A DNA stretch of 64,000 nucleotides, taken from NCBI GenBank assembly GCA_963682025.1, contig OY821518.1, forward strand, positions 37,037,059 to 37,101,058, read 5' to 3'. The DNA comes from Cordilura impudica (lineage: Eukaryota > Arthropoda > Insecta > Diptera > Scathophagidae). The notes below the pieces were generated by a model. The model saw only the letters and a program-made list of their open reading frames with translations, did not search any database and had not been told where the DNA came from. The first letter of the stretch is position 1. The number at the start of each line of letters is the position of its first letter. Of the stretch, positions 22,950 to 34,012 are shown one piece after another. The position numbers and the translations under genes were made by a program.

Positions 22950-23400
22950 AATTTTACACTTTTTTCTTAACACGTCGCATAATAATTTGGACATCTATTT
23001 TACCAATGTTATTAACGGCTTATTTCATAATTGCACGGGCAATCATGCCACATAGGAAGATAGCTTGCCACTTGTAGCTCCGGATAATTTGCTGTGCAAT
23101 ATCTCATCATCCATAATTACACATCCTTTAAAGTTTTTAACATTTTTGGAGTTAAAGCCGTCTGGCTCTTTTTCTGGCTAGTTTTGACATTTTTTCATCA
23201 CGATTTGATTTTGTTTTATATTATCCAAAACACAAGAGGTTTAGCAATTCCAAATTTTTGGACGATATCTCTCTGAGAAAGGATTTTGGCAACCGCTACG
23301 TCCACCTCCTTCTTTATCTGTAATAGCTAAATCTCTTCCAAGTTTCAGAATAACATTTCTAGCTGTCTTTCTGGACACTTTGATTAAAAATGTCTACATT
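22950..23400 (-). pseudogene. Tc1/mariner-superfamily transposase relic
   Basis: From 23390 downward the minus strand reads KVSRKTARNVILKLGRDLA and KEGGGRSG, then after a frameshift AKILSQRDIVQKFGIAKPLV, an HTH-like N-terminal region. Further on, in shifted frames, it gives a VIMDDE segment and KWQAIFLCGMIARAIMK, the pattern of the catalytic core around the W-Q-A-I-x-x-C-G block of some Tc1-like transposases. There are several stops and frameshifts. The superfamily call is by motif order only; no TIRs identified. Confidence 0.5.
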
Positions 23401-23474
23401 TGAATACTTCAAACCCTATTGTTTAATAAATCACTTCCACGTATAATTGACACTTGTTGTTATTCCACTATAAA

Positions 23475-23720
23475 ACGTATCTTATGAAGTAAGGGTATAA
23501 TGAATTTCTGCTGATGTATGTAATTACCAAAGTTATTTAACCCCAACCCACCTTTTATTATAACCATCGGCTCAGGATAACTTTCTAAGTCACTTCTTGG
23601 GTCGACTTATCAATAAACATCCGTCCGTGCGACCACCTGTATATCTATCCTTCCGTCCGTGTGTCCTTTTAATCAAATTGCAGGTCGCATATATGAATAT
23701 AGTTTGATGAAATTTAGCAC
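23475..23720 (+). mobile_element. Family A repeat, 5' fragment
   Basis: Keeps GGGTATAATGA, the CACCTTTTATTATAACC block, a decayed CCGTCCGTG core and GCAGGTCGCATATATGAATA, then diverges. No 5' hairpin and no 3' end. Confidence 0.55.
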
Positions 23721-24325
23721 AAAAGCTTTTAAGATCCAGATTAACATATGGTAATCGATTTTGAGCGGAGTGGTTTTTAATCGCTTCCACCTCGAATAAC
23801 ATACATCTCTGAGAGAACTTAACGGTTTCATATAAGATGCTTTGAATTTTTTGGATCGGGTTACTAAAGGAACTGTAGCGTCATATAAACCTATAATGTT
23901 AGTTTCAAGGAAATAAAGTTGATCATTTACGGAGGGCATTTAATAAAGATTCTCTTAATTAATATCTCTAAAGTATCATATAGTAAATTATAATTTAAGT
24001 TTTCAAAGTCTCTATATGAGTACAAAAAATTTGTTTCTCGATGGTTATGATAATCGTAGACAAGAAAAATTAAATAATTTTAGAAAAACATGAAGCTGAA
24101 ATTTTGTCATAAAGCATCACATTAGAAATATTGCTTACAAAAAATAGGTACAACAAGAATTGAGAAAGAATCGAGCGGTTTGTAGGTTCAAGACCAAGAT
24201 ATGACATATTTTCTAAGAGAGTTGATTCCAATAAAATATTTGAATTAAAGTCGCCTGAAATTCGATGAAACTACAATTTGGATTTTAAGAAATATAATTG
24301 GGATAATCCATTGTGATATATTTAC
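23721..24325. other. AT-rich DNA, no gene seen
   Basis: Short ORFs at 23590-23939 overlap the repeat fragment and show no family motif. Confidence 0.4.
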
Positions 24326-24329
24326 ATAT

Positions 24330-25480
24330 CTTTTGTGCAATTATCTGCTTATTGCTCGCGAATAAAAATTAAAACAACTTTTAACCATTTTATTACACAA
24401 TTAATTTATTTCTAAAAACTATGTATATTTTTCTGAGTAAAATAAGAATATTGTTGAACTATAACTCAACATTATTAAATTCAACTTGAGTTTGTACAGA
24501 AAGGATATTGTTCTTTAAACTGTTTCTTTTAACTCATAATATCTGTCTGGCTGTCTGCCATGGGGCAACCCCATTTCCCCTCATCCAATTGATAAGAAAC
24601 TTGGCCCATAGTCTTGTTGTGACTATAGATTAATTTTGGGGTAGTCACGCATAGTCACTCACAGTCATGAACCGATCTAAAACCCATTTTCCCTCATCCG
24701 ATCCACCTAAAAATTGGTCGATAGACTTGCTGTGAAATAGACTATGTCAAACATAGTCATGCACAATCACGCAATGTCACAGGAGCGATTAAAACCTCAC
24801 TTGCCCTCATCCGATCGTTCTGAAGCTTTGTCCATAACCTTGTTTTGACCAACGATTAATTTTAAGTTAGTTAAACACAGTCAAGCATAGTCACGCACAG
24901 TAACGGAGTGATCTAAACCCCATTTGTCCTCATCCAATCAATCTGAAACCTGGTCCACAGACTTGTTGTCACCAAATATTGACTCGGAGATAGTCGCACA
25001 TAGTTACGTCCAGTCACGGATTGATTTAAACCTCATTTTCCGTCCTCCAATCAATCCGAAACTTGGTCCATAGACTTGTTGTGATCAAAGATTAATTTTA
25101 AAATAGTCACGAAAAGTCACGCACATTCACGGAGATTTTCAAAACTCATATGCATAAGGAAAGAAGAAGTTTTAATAAAAACTTTGATTATATGGGTTAG
25201 ATTATGATATGATCCTACTATCCGGAGTAAAAGCTGATTTTCTTCTTCATTATTATTTAACAGCTTCTTAAAATCCTCTATGAATTTTGCGCCTCTTTTG
25301 GCAGTATCTCTTACTAAAAATAATTCCTGGCAGAAATTATAACTCATTTTAAAATCTTCATCAGATTCCCATGTCGATGGAGGAAATAATAAATATTCTG
25401 CAGAGGTACTAAAACAATCGCAACAATTAGTTCTTGCAAGTGGGTGCAATTTCTCTAATATATTGTTGATCATTGATCAG
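24330..25480 (-). pseudogene. N-D-x-A-E-R family relic, split by an insertion
   Basis: An 84-codon portion (25473 down to about 25190) carries FLVRDTAKRGAKFIEDFKKL followed by NNNEEENQLLLRIVGSYHN, clearly related to the relics at 108-327 and 60816-61094. Its downstream DNA (24330-24514, with TGCTTATTGCTCGCGAA) matches 60640-60815, but the two halves are separated by element E (24515-25184). The final ~20 residues of the visible ORF come from that insertion. No start or function assigned; the upstream part may be real coding sequence or chance. Confidence 0.55.
24515..25184 (-). mobile_element. Tandem-repeat element E inserted in the relic
   Basis: Reverse copy: CTGTCTGGCTGTCTGCC near the left end, about five 105-125-bp units carrying GTCACGCACAGTCACGGA and CCTCATCCGATC.., and the CTCATATGCATAAGGAAAG terminal block at the right. 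Both ends match those of the copies at 16443 and 38709. Confidence 0.7.
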
Positions 25481-26299
25481 TGCATCAAATTCCTTTAAAC
25501 AATATTGATTCAAAATATTATTTTATACAATAACAAAAGGTATTTAAAATTTCCTCATAGCTAAATATAAATCACAAAAAACATTTCATTTGTTTTGGGA
25601 TATGCGGGTCAAGTGAGTACAAATTCTATAAAAAAAAATAAAAGAAAATGTTTATATTCCTCACTTCAAATAATAATTATATACATTCAATTTGTTTGGG
25701 TTTCTGGGAAAATATGTAAATAATATAATATGTATGTAGGTTAGGGCGTTTCGCCAAAAACTTTTGTTTTTTTTAATTTTGCATATGTATTGTAATAGCC
25801 CATATAGACTTTTGAAAATTTCTCTCAAAAATTTAGATTTTAGTAAAAAATGGTTTATGAAACATTAATTTCTTTGTCAGATTTAACGTAATTTTTTAGG
25901 CAGGTTGCAATTCATACCATAATTAATATATAAATTTGGATTTTGTTTTAAATGGTGTTACCACGCAGAAGAAGAAAACATATTTTTTTCAATATCATAG
26001 CTACTCTGTATTGTTAATTTGGTATTAAGCCTTCATCAGTATATACATTGTAATAATTATTAAGTTATAATTAGGTTGTTATTATTAGATTATTTCTGTA
26101 TGAAAATTTTCTCCTTTAGGCGGCTGCAAGATTTGAACCTGCATCTTTCTCACATACACTCATACTTGTACTGTTTTATTCAAGAGTATATTTAGAAATT
26201 TAAATAGCAAATTGTTTTTCACGATGGCTGGTATTTCCTTAGGCTTTTGATTCAAAACGAAAAGCACACAAAAAGTGATACTGGCTATTATATAACGTC
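25481..26299. other. No gene; tRNA T-arm-like fragment at 26110-26160
   Basis: On the minus strand GCAGG-TTCAAAT-CTTGC forms a T-arm (one wobble pair) followed by AGCCGCC, like the 3' end of a tRNA. No matching 5' half (GGCGGCT) or anticodon arm is present, so I regard it as a tRNA-derived scrap at best. Confidence 0.3.
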
Positions 26300-26425
26300 G
26301 CCTACGAAGTTAAGAAAATATTACTCTAGAATACTGACATAGATCCTGTAGAAAATTTATGGGATTTTTTAACAAAAAGGTTGCGCAACAGATGGTTTGC
26401 AGCAATGGTGGTTTAAAAATGTCCT
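26300..26425 (+). pseudogene. Tc1/mariner C-terminal scrap
   Basis: The + strand around 26325-26385 translates to TDIDPVENLWDFLTKRLRNR, matching the D-L-N-P-I-E-N-L-W-D pattern that carries the last catalytic acidic residue of Tc1/mariner transposases. Nothing of the rest is recognisable; the downstream ORF is low-complexity. Confidence 0.5.
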
Positions 26426-26930
26426 ACTGCAAAAATATAAAAAAAAATAAAAATTTCACCTGCCAAAAATTTGGAGAATTCAACCCCAAAAAAACAAAGA
26501 ATTGCATACAACATATTAATTTATTGCAGAGTTTTGCTTGTCCACTTTTTTTTTTTTTACTAATAGAAGATTATTTCGTTTATTTCAATAATGTCAAACA
26601 CCAAATTACAAGTTTTATTTTATTATTTAATCATCGCCGTTTTTGATAAAAAAAAAATAGTTTATAAAAGTGTCCGAGTTTGGCCTGGAGTAACTTTATG
26701 TATTTATGTGTTATCAAATATCGTTAAATCTTTACTAATGAACTTAATAGCAAATAATTGACAATATTTTACATCCATCATATTTATTCATCATAAGTAA
26801 ATACAAAAACTTTATGTAATAACAATACTTAGCGACAGCATACACAAACATCTCAAATAAAGTAGAAGAAATCTGATCATACAATAAAACAAATATGATT
26901 TAAAAAAAATAAATTATAACAAACCTAAAC
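26426..26930. other. AT-rich DNA, no gene seen
   Basis: Nothing recognised. Confidence 0.4.
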
Positions 26931-27737
26931 AAGTAAAACAATTATAGTCGGTCTAGACCGACTATATGATAACCTACACCATGCGTTTAGAGACCCTATC
27001 TCGTAGGCCCAACTAACTGGTCATAGAAAATAAGCATAAATCAAATTTGAGTGGGATTTTTGTTAATTTTTTTGGCTGCAGATATGAAAAAGTTCATATC
27101 GGATGCTATATCTATATGGGGACTAGGCCCAAAAATGGACCGATCCTGACTATATTTGGTAAAGTCTCTTGAATTTTCCAAAAAATGTATACAAACAAAA
27201 TTTGAGAAGAATCAGTGCAATATTTTTGTTTTTTGATAGATTTAAGTGAAGATCGGGAAGCAGCTTTATATGGGGCCTATGACTAAGAGTTGCCCCATAG
27301 GGAGCATTTTTGGACTACTCATTAATGAATGTAATAAACGCATACAAACCCAATTTGAGTAAGATCTATATGACAATTTGGCTCTTATAGCAATTTATGT
27401 CGATTTCATAGGGGTCATTTGTATGGGGGTTAGATCTGAACATGGACCGATTCTCACCAATTTCAATAGCGTCCATCCCATGGCCGATAAAGGATTAAAT
27501 ACCAAATTTCATAAAAAATATATTCATATTTGCGACCTGCAGTTTGATTACAAGCTTTACATGGACACACAGACGGACGGACGGACGGACGGACGGACAT
27601 CGTTAAATCGAATCAGATAGTGATTCTGATTCGATTGGTATAATTAAAGATGGGTGTTGGTCATATATTTTTGGTTGTTACAAACAGCGGCACAAAGTCA
27701 TTATACCCAAACCACATAGTGGTATAGGGTATAAAAA
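26931..27737 (-). mobile_element. Family A repeat, complete copy
   Basis: About 807 bp, reverse orientation: AAGTAAAACAAT and the perfect 24-bp palindrome (26943-26966) at the left, GGAC run at 27572-27598, 5' hairpin CCAAACCACATAGTGGTATAGGGTATA at the right. Sequence blocks correspond one to one with the copy at 441-1241. The high similarity suggests a comparatively young family. Confidence 0.75.
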
Positions 27738-30060
27738 TATTTAAAAGAAATTAATATCTTAATCAAAACACATAGAAACGCCACTGCTCTACTCACAACT
27801 AATGACAGCATAACACAAAAAAAAAATAACAAAAAACCACAACAAAAATAACATTAAGCTAGTGTTGCCACACCTCGAGATATTTACTATTTACTATAGG
27901 TATTGGAATATTTTAAAAATCTATTGCTGTCGAACTAACTTTTAGCTAAAATTTTTATTTAACTTAGGATGAGTGACTAAAAAATTTATATGATATACTG
28001 ATACAAATTTTTATGAAATACTAACACAAATTTTTAGTAGCGCATTTGATGTTTATTACTGAATCAGACCCTTAAACATATTGAATATACTACAAAGAAG
28101 TAAGAGTGTTAAATTCGGCTGTGCCGAATTTTTGATACCCACCACCTCGGTTTGTGTATTGATAATAAATGTAAAAAAAATATTTGAAAAAGTAAACAAT
28201 TTGTTAAACGTAATACCAAATTATTTAAGCAAATTCTTTGGTTTGATCTGGATTTTTGTTTATTCCAAGAGTTTATATATAGAGCTCTCTCACATTAGTA
28301 ATTCGCGCTCCAGCGAGGAAAGATCGTTTTTGTCTTTTCTATTATTTCGGTTAAAAGAAAACACGTTTCGGTGTTTGCTTTTTGGTCATTGTGGTTGCTG
28401 ATCGGCATACATTTAGGTTAATTATATGACATAATTAGTTAATTAATTTAGTTTAAGTTTTTGCAAATTAAGTAGCTCGCCCAAACCTCCGTTGCGAAGG
28501 TAATGGTTGCGTAAGGTGGCTATAGCATTAAATAGTGCTAATTGGAGATGGCTATATACATTCTTTCAACTTGCCAAATAATTCTTCGTTGTGGCCGTAA
28601 TAGGTCGGATGGAGTAACAAAATAATAACCAAAAAAAAAGCTCTCCCAATTTTTTTTCTTAACATATTGCCATATTTGGAAAAACTTTTCTTAAATACTA
28701 AAATAAAGTTTTAACTATACAAAATCTAACCCAGTGATGCCAACTTTTAATTTTGAATTAAATTATGGGGAACTGCAATATCTTGGATTTTACCTTGCCT
28801 ACCATGAAGTCAAATTTTGAAGTCATCATGAACACTGGTTCAAATTAGGGATGCCAAAGCAAAAAACCAAATGTCCCAAAATTTTAAACAAAATAATTTG
28901 TTATCTTTATTTTCTGAAAAACTTAAAATTTTCATCCAAAAAAATTGTGAAAAATAACATTCTCATCAAATTGCGCTTTATTTATGTAACAATTTTTATG
29001 TTAGCAATTCTTAAATATCATTCGAGGTTTTCTAAACTTCATTGAATTTAAATTATTATTTTCTTATCCTTATCAATATATTTTTTTTTAATTTCAGTTG
29101 ATTTTTTAAATGCAAACATATTTGGTGTTTTCCGAATTTCAGTTTGTGTTTAAAGAATAAAATTTATATTTTAAAAATTCAATTGATGGCTTCTAAATTT
29201 CAAGTTATTATTTCCGACGTTTTAATATGATTTTCTGAAATTCAATTGATATTTTCTAATTTATAATTGGGTATCTCAATTACAATTTTTTGAGTTGATA
29301 TTTTCTTAAATTTGAATGGAAGATTTAAAAGGTGCAATTTTGTATTTGTGTCAATAGTAATGCTTTAGTAATTATTAACAATAATTAAAAATTATATGTA
29401 ATCGCAATCAGATATTTTGTAGGTAAAGCAGAATATTAATTTTATATATCTATGTAGAACTTTTTTGAAAGCAGAAAAAACTCATTGATGAACTCGGTAA
29501 CTCTATTTTGTAAACACAACAAAAAGTTAATATGCCAAACTTATGGTTATATTCGTAAAAGAATAATGGAAAAACGTATGAAATGAAAGACCAGCCCTCT
29601 AAACATTGTTGTGTTTGATATCTAATTGAAAATGTTGGCATTAATGTTAAAATAGAAATAACGATTGCAATGTTAATTAGAACAAAAATTGCGGCGCCAT
29701 CTGCTGTAGCATAGCAAAACTGAGCAAAATGAAGTGACACTCTGTTTTTTAATACAAAAGAAATGTATTTTCCCTAAAACAAAATACATATTGGAGAATT
29801 TTTTATAAATAAAATAATATACCGATTTATTTCTAACATGCGGTTATTAAGAATATACATGTGTAGAGTATATGTATATTATTTTGTTATTTAATATATG
29901 TATATATGTACATATATGTAAATATTACACTCAAAAAATACAACATCAAAAGTAATTTTCGTGTTTTTCTTTAAATAAATTAATGCATAAAATTTTGTTT
30001 TGTAAATTAACATTGCATTTTTTTATTAACAACTAGGTGGTATAACATTATTTACTTTTG
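27738..30060. other. 2.3 kb without a recognised gene; hairpin repeat at 28097-28150
   Basis: At 28109-28128 a perfect hairpin ATTCGGC-TGT-GCCGAAT sits in AAGAGTGTTAAATTCGGC.., followed by TTTTTGATACCCACCACC. The same block appears inverted at 62985-63022, so it is the tip of another dispersed element. The slightly less AT-rich part at 28280-28620 has no frame I can assign. ORFs at 28851-29045 and 29450-29740 lack any family motif. Confidence 0.45.
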
Positions 30061-30125
30061 AGCGCCCCGGTAGGTGAGTAGGTAGCATGCTTGCCTATCA
30101 TGTGGGGGTCGTGTCGCTGCAAAAA
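30061..30125 (+). repeat. tRNA-like head, possible SINE
   Basis: Reads GCGCCCCGGTAGGTGAGTAG (A-box-like), then GCATGCTTGCCTATCATG and GGGGGTCGTGTCG (weak B-box-like). The order resembles tRNA-derived SINE heads. Acceptor-stem pairing is not satisfied, so it is not a functional tRNA. The body and tail of the putative SINE are not defined. Confidence 0.4.
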
Positions 30126-30868
30126 AAACCCTTTTCCCGTGACCCACTCAATCTGAAATTTTGCAGGCAGGCTCATGGCGATGACAAAAATGATATAACA
30201 ATTTTTTTTAGTGATGCCAAAGTAATGGAAACTTTAAAATTTTTCTACCAGAGTTGATAAAAAAAAATTTACCAAAGGTTAGTTTTTATAATATTATTAC
30301 CACAACGACCACAAAAACAAGAAGTCCGGCTATTACAACAATAAAACATTTAGAATAACAACAAGAACAATATAGAAACATCATATTTTTAATTTTTTTT
30401 TAATTTTTCAGAGATTTCCCTGGACTTGTTCCAGCGATTTTAATGATTTTTAAAACAGAAAACTTCCAATGATCTTGATGAATCATTCTCACTTAAAACG
30501 ATCGCTCTAGCTGTCCTATTGAGGCCGTGATCGTGACAAGGACAACATAGAAAATCATATTTTTCAAGACTTTTTTTAGTTCTTCATTCAGATCTCGGGC
30601 TCTTTTCAACCGTTTTGGACAATTTTAAATAGCGAACTTTTCAGAAAGCCAATGAATCATGTTTTATGCAAATGACCATCTTTGCTGCCCGATTGAAGTT
30701 GTCATCGTCATTTCCACAGACGGACAGACGGACATCGCTATATCAACTCCGCTTGTTATAAGGATCACAAATATATATATTTTATGGGGTTTACAATTTT
30801 TTTTCTAATTATTACAAACGGAATGACAAACTTATATATACCATCTGCACACTGGGGTGAGGGTATAA
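30126..30868 (-). mobile_element. DINE-1-like copy, 5' end at right
   Basis: The GACGGACAGACGGACATCG core (30718-30736), then TTATAAGGATCACAAATATA and the 5' tip CACTGGGGTGAGGGTATA (30848-30866), follow the DINE-1 5' block order in reverse. To the left, two related ~170-bp segments with TAGAAA(A/C)ATCATATTTTT blocks suggest internal tandem units. The left limit is uncertain. Confidence 0.5.
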
Positions 30869-31825
30869 TAATATTGAAACAAAATCGCTATAATACTAAC
30901 AGCAATATCAAAGGACGTTTCGTTTGACAACGTATAAATTGTCCAAACAAATTAAAGAAGTTTATTGAAGGGGAAGTATTAGCGATGCCAAATTTGCGCT
31001 AAATTTAGCGCCAACTTAACACCCAAAAACGCATCTTTTGCATTTAGTGCCTTTAGAAAAGGGTTTTTTTAAAAGCGTTGAGATAAAAATTGCTTAAGAT
31101 ATGTAAGTTGATTAACAGTAATTTTGATATAACAAGAAAGATTCTATATGGCTTTCTATATAAAGAGCCATTAACGTTGTTAATGCAAAATTGCTTAAAG
31201 CGACGCTGTTAAAAATGTGTAAAGTTATTCCAAAAAATATATTCATCAGAAATACAAAAGGTGAATCTGGCATTCGAAGCCCCAACTGCAGACCACACAA
31301 AACTTTTCGATAAATTATATCAGTTACTAGAAGTTTAGCAAATACAATACTTGCAACTACGGGTAATCTTTTTATTATTTGTAGTAAGAGGGCTATAGTG
31401 GTCTTAATGACATGTGTTATTTAGCTTATAATATTGTCAATAATATTAAAGAATCGGACAAATAATTAATCAAATAAAAGTTAATTGACTTCTAAAAATT
31501 TCTTATTTGTGACCTAAGAGCTTAATAAGCATCTAATTTTAAGACAAAAAATTAATTTCTTTACTCAGTATGGACATAATTATTTCAAATAAAAAGGAAT
31601 ATTGGCTCAGCCACATAAAACTATATAAATGGAAACAAATAGAAACAGAAGTGATTTATTTTGGATCAAAATAAGGTATATAACTTCCAAAACTAAGAAA
31701 ATATATTTCAGTTTATTAAAGTATCAGTTGCAGATATACATATTAATATTTCCGTACACAAACTCTAAACTAAAACCAGAGTTCAGTGCAATAGAATTTT
31801 TTAATAACTAAATAAGGACTAAAAA
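30869..31825. other. AT-rich DNA, no gene seen
   Basis: Short ORFs (31112-31300 minus, 31629-31811 plus) show no motif. A small inverted motif around TTTGCGCTAAATTTAGCGCC lies at 30995-31015. Confidence 0.4.
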
Positions 31826-32400
31826 ATGGGGGATTTCATGTCAAGTGCACCAACTTTTGAAACCGATGTCTTCTGATCGGGATGAAATTTGCACCCAGGT
31901 TAGTCCTATTGGATCCCCTCTCTCTGAGTTAGAGGGGTTCAAAATTTGACATTTTGGCCAAACAGGTGTTTCTTCTCATCCATGTGACTTATTATCTATT
32001 GTTCTTAGAAAATTTTCTCCCAAAGAGTTTAGATAGCTATTTCTTCAATATTTCGGAAAAAAATGCTTAAAAAAAAAAAAATTTTTTTTGACCTTTTTTT
32101 TGCTAAATTAAAGCATTTTTTGCCTTTTTTCAAAAAGGGCATTTTTTTTTTTTTTTTTTTTTTTTTTCATAAGAAAGCTTAAGATTTTTCCTTTGAGAGC
32201 TTTTTGGTCGCTTATTGGGATGGGAGTGGGATATCTATCAAAATAAATGTTTTGTAACTCAAGACAACGGTTTTTAAATTTTTCACAAATGCACTATTTT
32301 GAATTTTTTCCGATTTGTGTCTAAAACCTTACAAATAAAACTTATACTGAGAAACTAGACAAACTGAACATTCCGAAGGTATGTAACATACCTTCATAAC
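31826..32400 (+). repeat. Left terminal inverted repeat
   Basis: Runs from ATGGGGG to the block ACATTCCGAAGGTATGTAAC. Its reverse complement forms the right arm. Contains T-runs (32131-32166) pairing with A-runs in the other arm. Confidence 0.8.
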
Positions 32401-32404
32401 ATAA

Positions 32405-32656
32405 CAAAAGAGAATGGTTATCTGTAACCTGAGAGAGTTATTTGCAACATTTCAATCTGAACACGAGGATGTTAGAATTGGCTTCACGAAATTAACCCAA
32501 ATGAGGCCAAAACATTGCGTTTTGGCAGAAAGCAGCGGAAATCACACAGTATGCGTTTGCATTTACCAAGAAAATCTTAAACTGATGTTGAACGAAATCT
32601 ACTTAAAGTATTTAATAGATGATTCGGCAGAAGATTTACACGATGCCTTAAATTGA
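32405..32656 (+). pseudogene. N-terminal part of the transposon protein, frameshifted
   Basis: Open from 32405, first ATG 32414, stop TGA at 32654-32656. It reads MVICNLRELFATFQSE, then VRIGFTKLTQMRPKHCVL and SSGNHTVCVCIYQENLKLML. This runs smoothly into the next ORF, which is in another frame: the end of this one (DLHDALN) and the start of the next (TMCPNETTSC) are contiguous. I infer one protein broken by a single frameshift near 32650-32660. Members of the family, as I remember them, have further N-terminal sequence, here apparently replaced by the TIR. A spliced or frameshifted mRNA cannot be excluded. Confidence 0.65.
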
Positions 32657-32658
32657 CT

Positions 32659-33702
32659 ATGTGTCCTAATGAAACAACTTCTTGCCACTTAGGTGAATGT
32701 ACCAATTGCCCGAAAACCACATTCATCAAAGAAAATTTAATCAACTCTTTAGATCGAGAATATATAGAGGAGGTCAAATTTGATTCTTGGATTCAGACTG
32801 ACAGATGCACATTGAAAACAATCATTTTAAATGTGGATGATTTTGTGGAAGAAATGTGTACAGGATTGCTAAACTTGAGAAACCATGACTTTTTAGTCAA
32901 AGAGCAATGGTCATTCTTCAAGGATTTGAAGATACATTTGAAGTCTGGTGAATTCGTTATTTCATATGATTTCGCAGAAAACTATAAATATGTTCTTCAG
33001 GATGCCATACAAGCATTCCACTTCAATAACGACCAAGCAACTATATTCACAGTAGTTATTTACTACATGAGAGATGAAAAACTGGAACACAAAAGTATGG
33101 CAATCATATCCGACGATTTAAAACATGATACCGTTGCAGTTTATGAGTACCAGAAGAGAATACTAAAATTTCTAAAATCTAAATTTACAGTAAAGAAGGT
33201 ATACTACGTTTCGGACAGAGCTCGTCAACATTTTAAAAACAAAAGTAGCTTGGCAATTCTTATGGCCCATGAAAAAGATTTTGGAATGCCAGCTGAGTGG
33301 CATTTTCATCCTACTACTCATGGCAAAGCAGCATGTGATGGTATTGGAGCAAACCTTAAAAGAAATGCTGCAAAGTATAGCATCCAGTGCTCTCATCAAG
33401 ATCGCATCTTAGATGCGACTGCTTTATTCCATTGGGCAAAGAGTTATTGTAAAGAAACTAAAATAGTTTTTAGTAGCAAAGAGGGTCATCAGGAAACATT
33501 GAAAACACTGAAGAGCAGATTCGATGCTGCGGTAGCAATCGATGTCACCGCTCAATACCATGCTTTTATACCGCTTGTCGATGGAAGACCCAAGTTGAAA
33601 AAGTTTTCTGCCTCTATTCAATGCGATTTCTTTCCAAAGACAACAAATAAACCAGCAGCGAAATCAACAGAGAAAGGATTGACAAAAAAACGCAGTAAAT
33701 AA
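32659..33702 (+). CDS. Putative DDD/E transposase-like protein of the long-TIR element
   Basis: 347 codons from the first ATG (32659); the frame is open from 32653. Numbering from 32653: a Cys cluster at residues 4-19 (CPNETTSCHLGECTNC) could bind zinc. The core has YDFAENYKYVLQDAIQAFHF (D106), HDTVAVYEYQKR (158-169), VYYVSDRARQHFKN (D188), AEWHFHPTTHGKAACDGIG (D229) and a Lys-rich tail (331-349). D106, D188 and D229 are candidates for an RNase-H-fold catalytic triad. The D-F-A-E-N-Y and H-G-K-x-x-C-D-G pattern recalls a widespread uncharacterised invertebrate family (from memory, unverified). The only long frame in this window with normal amino-acid composition. AATAAA follows at 33774 and 33837. 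Likely role: transposition of its own element; catalytic assignment is inference. Confidence 0.75.
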   Translation: MCPNETTSCHLGECTNCPKTTFIKENLINSLDREYIEEVKFDSWIQTDRCTLKTIILNVDDFVEEMCTGLLNLRNHDFLVKEQWSFFKDLKIHLKSGEFVISYDFAENYKYVLQDAIQAFHFNNDQATIFTVVIYYMRDEKLEHKSMAIISDDLKHDTVAVYEYQKRILKFLKSKFTVKKVYYVSDRARQHFKNKSSLAILMAHEKDFGMPAEWHFHPTTHGKAACDGIGANLKRNAAKYSIQCSHQDRILDATALFHWAKSYCKETKIVFSSKEGHQETLKTLKSRFDAAVAIDVTAQYHAFIPLVDGRPKLKKFSASIQCDFFPKTTNKPAAKSTEKGLTKKRSK

Positions 33703-34012
33703 AGGCGACAAAAAAGCTGAATGAAAGACTGGGTATTTAAAAATTTACAAGACTTAAGTACTTCATCAGCTACAATAAATTAAGTATAAAAATAGTTTTG
33801 ATATAAATGGATCTAATGCAATTAAGATTAAATTTTAATAAATTATTTTTCTTTTTATTTTTAATATTATTATTATTATACATTAATTTAATTATTATTA
33901 AAAATAAATAAAAAATAATAATTTTTCAACACTTCTATAGAAAAAAAGCGATTTTTTTCCTGAGGTTAACATATTCTGGGTATTACAGTATCGAGGATAT
34001 AAAATTTTAGTT
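33703..34012 (+). terminator. 3' untranslated region with polyadenylation signals
   Basis: AATAAA hexamers occur 72 bp (33774-33779) and 135 bp (33837-33842) after the stop codon, followed by T-rich sequence, before the right inverted repeat. This fits a transposase mRNA end; usage is inferred. Confidence 0.45.

Noticed and set aside
26110..26160. tRNA gene on the minus strand
   Set aside because: Only a T-arm and acceptor-like 3' strand are present; no 5' half, D-arm or anticodon arm can be drawn.
33172..33621. Antisense ORFs of 65-75 codons
   Set aside because: Shadows of the plus-strand transposase-like gene.
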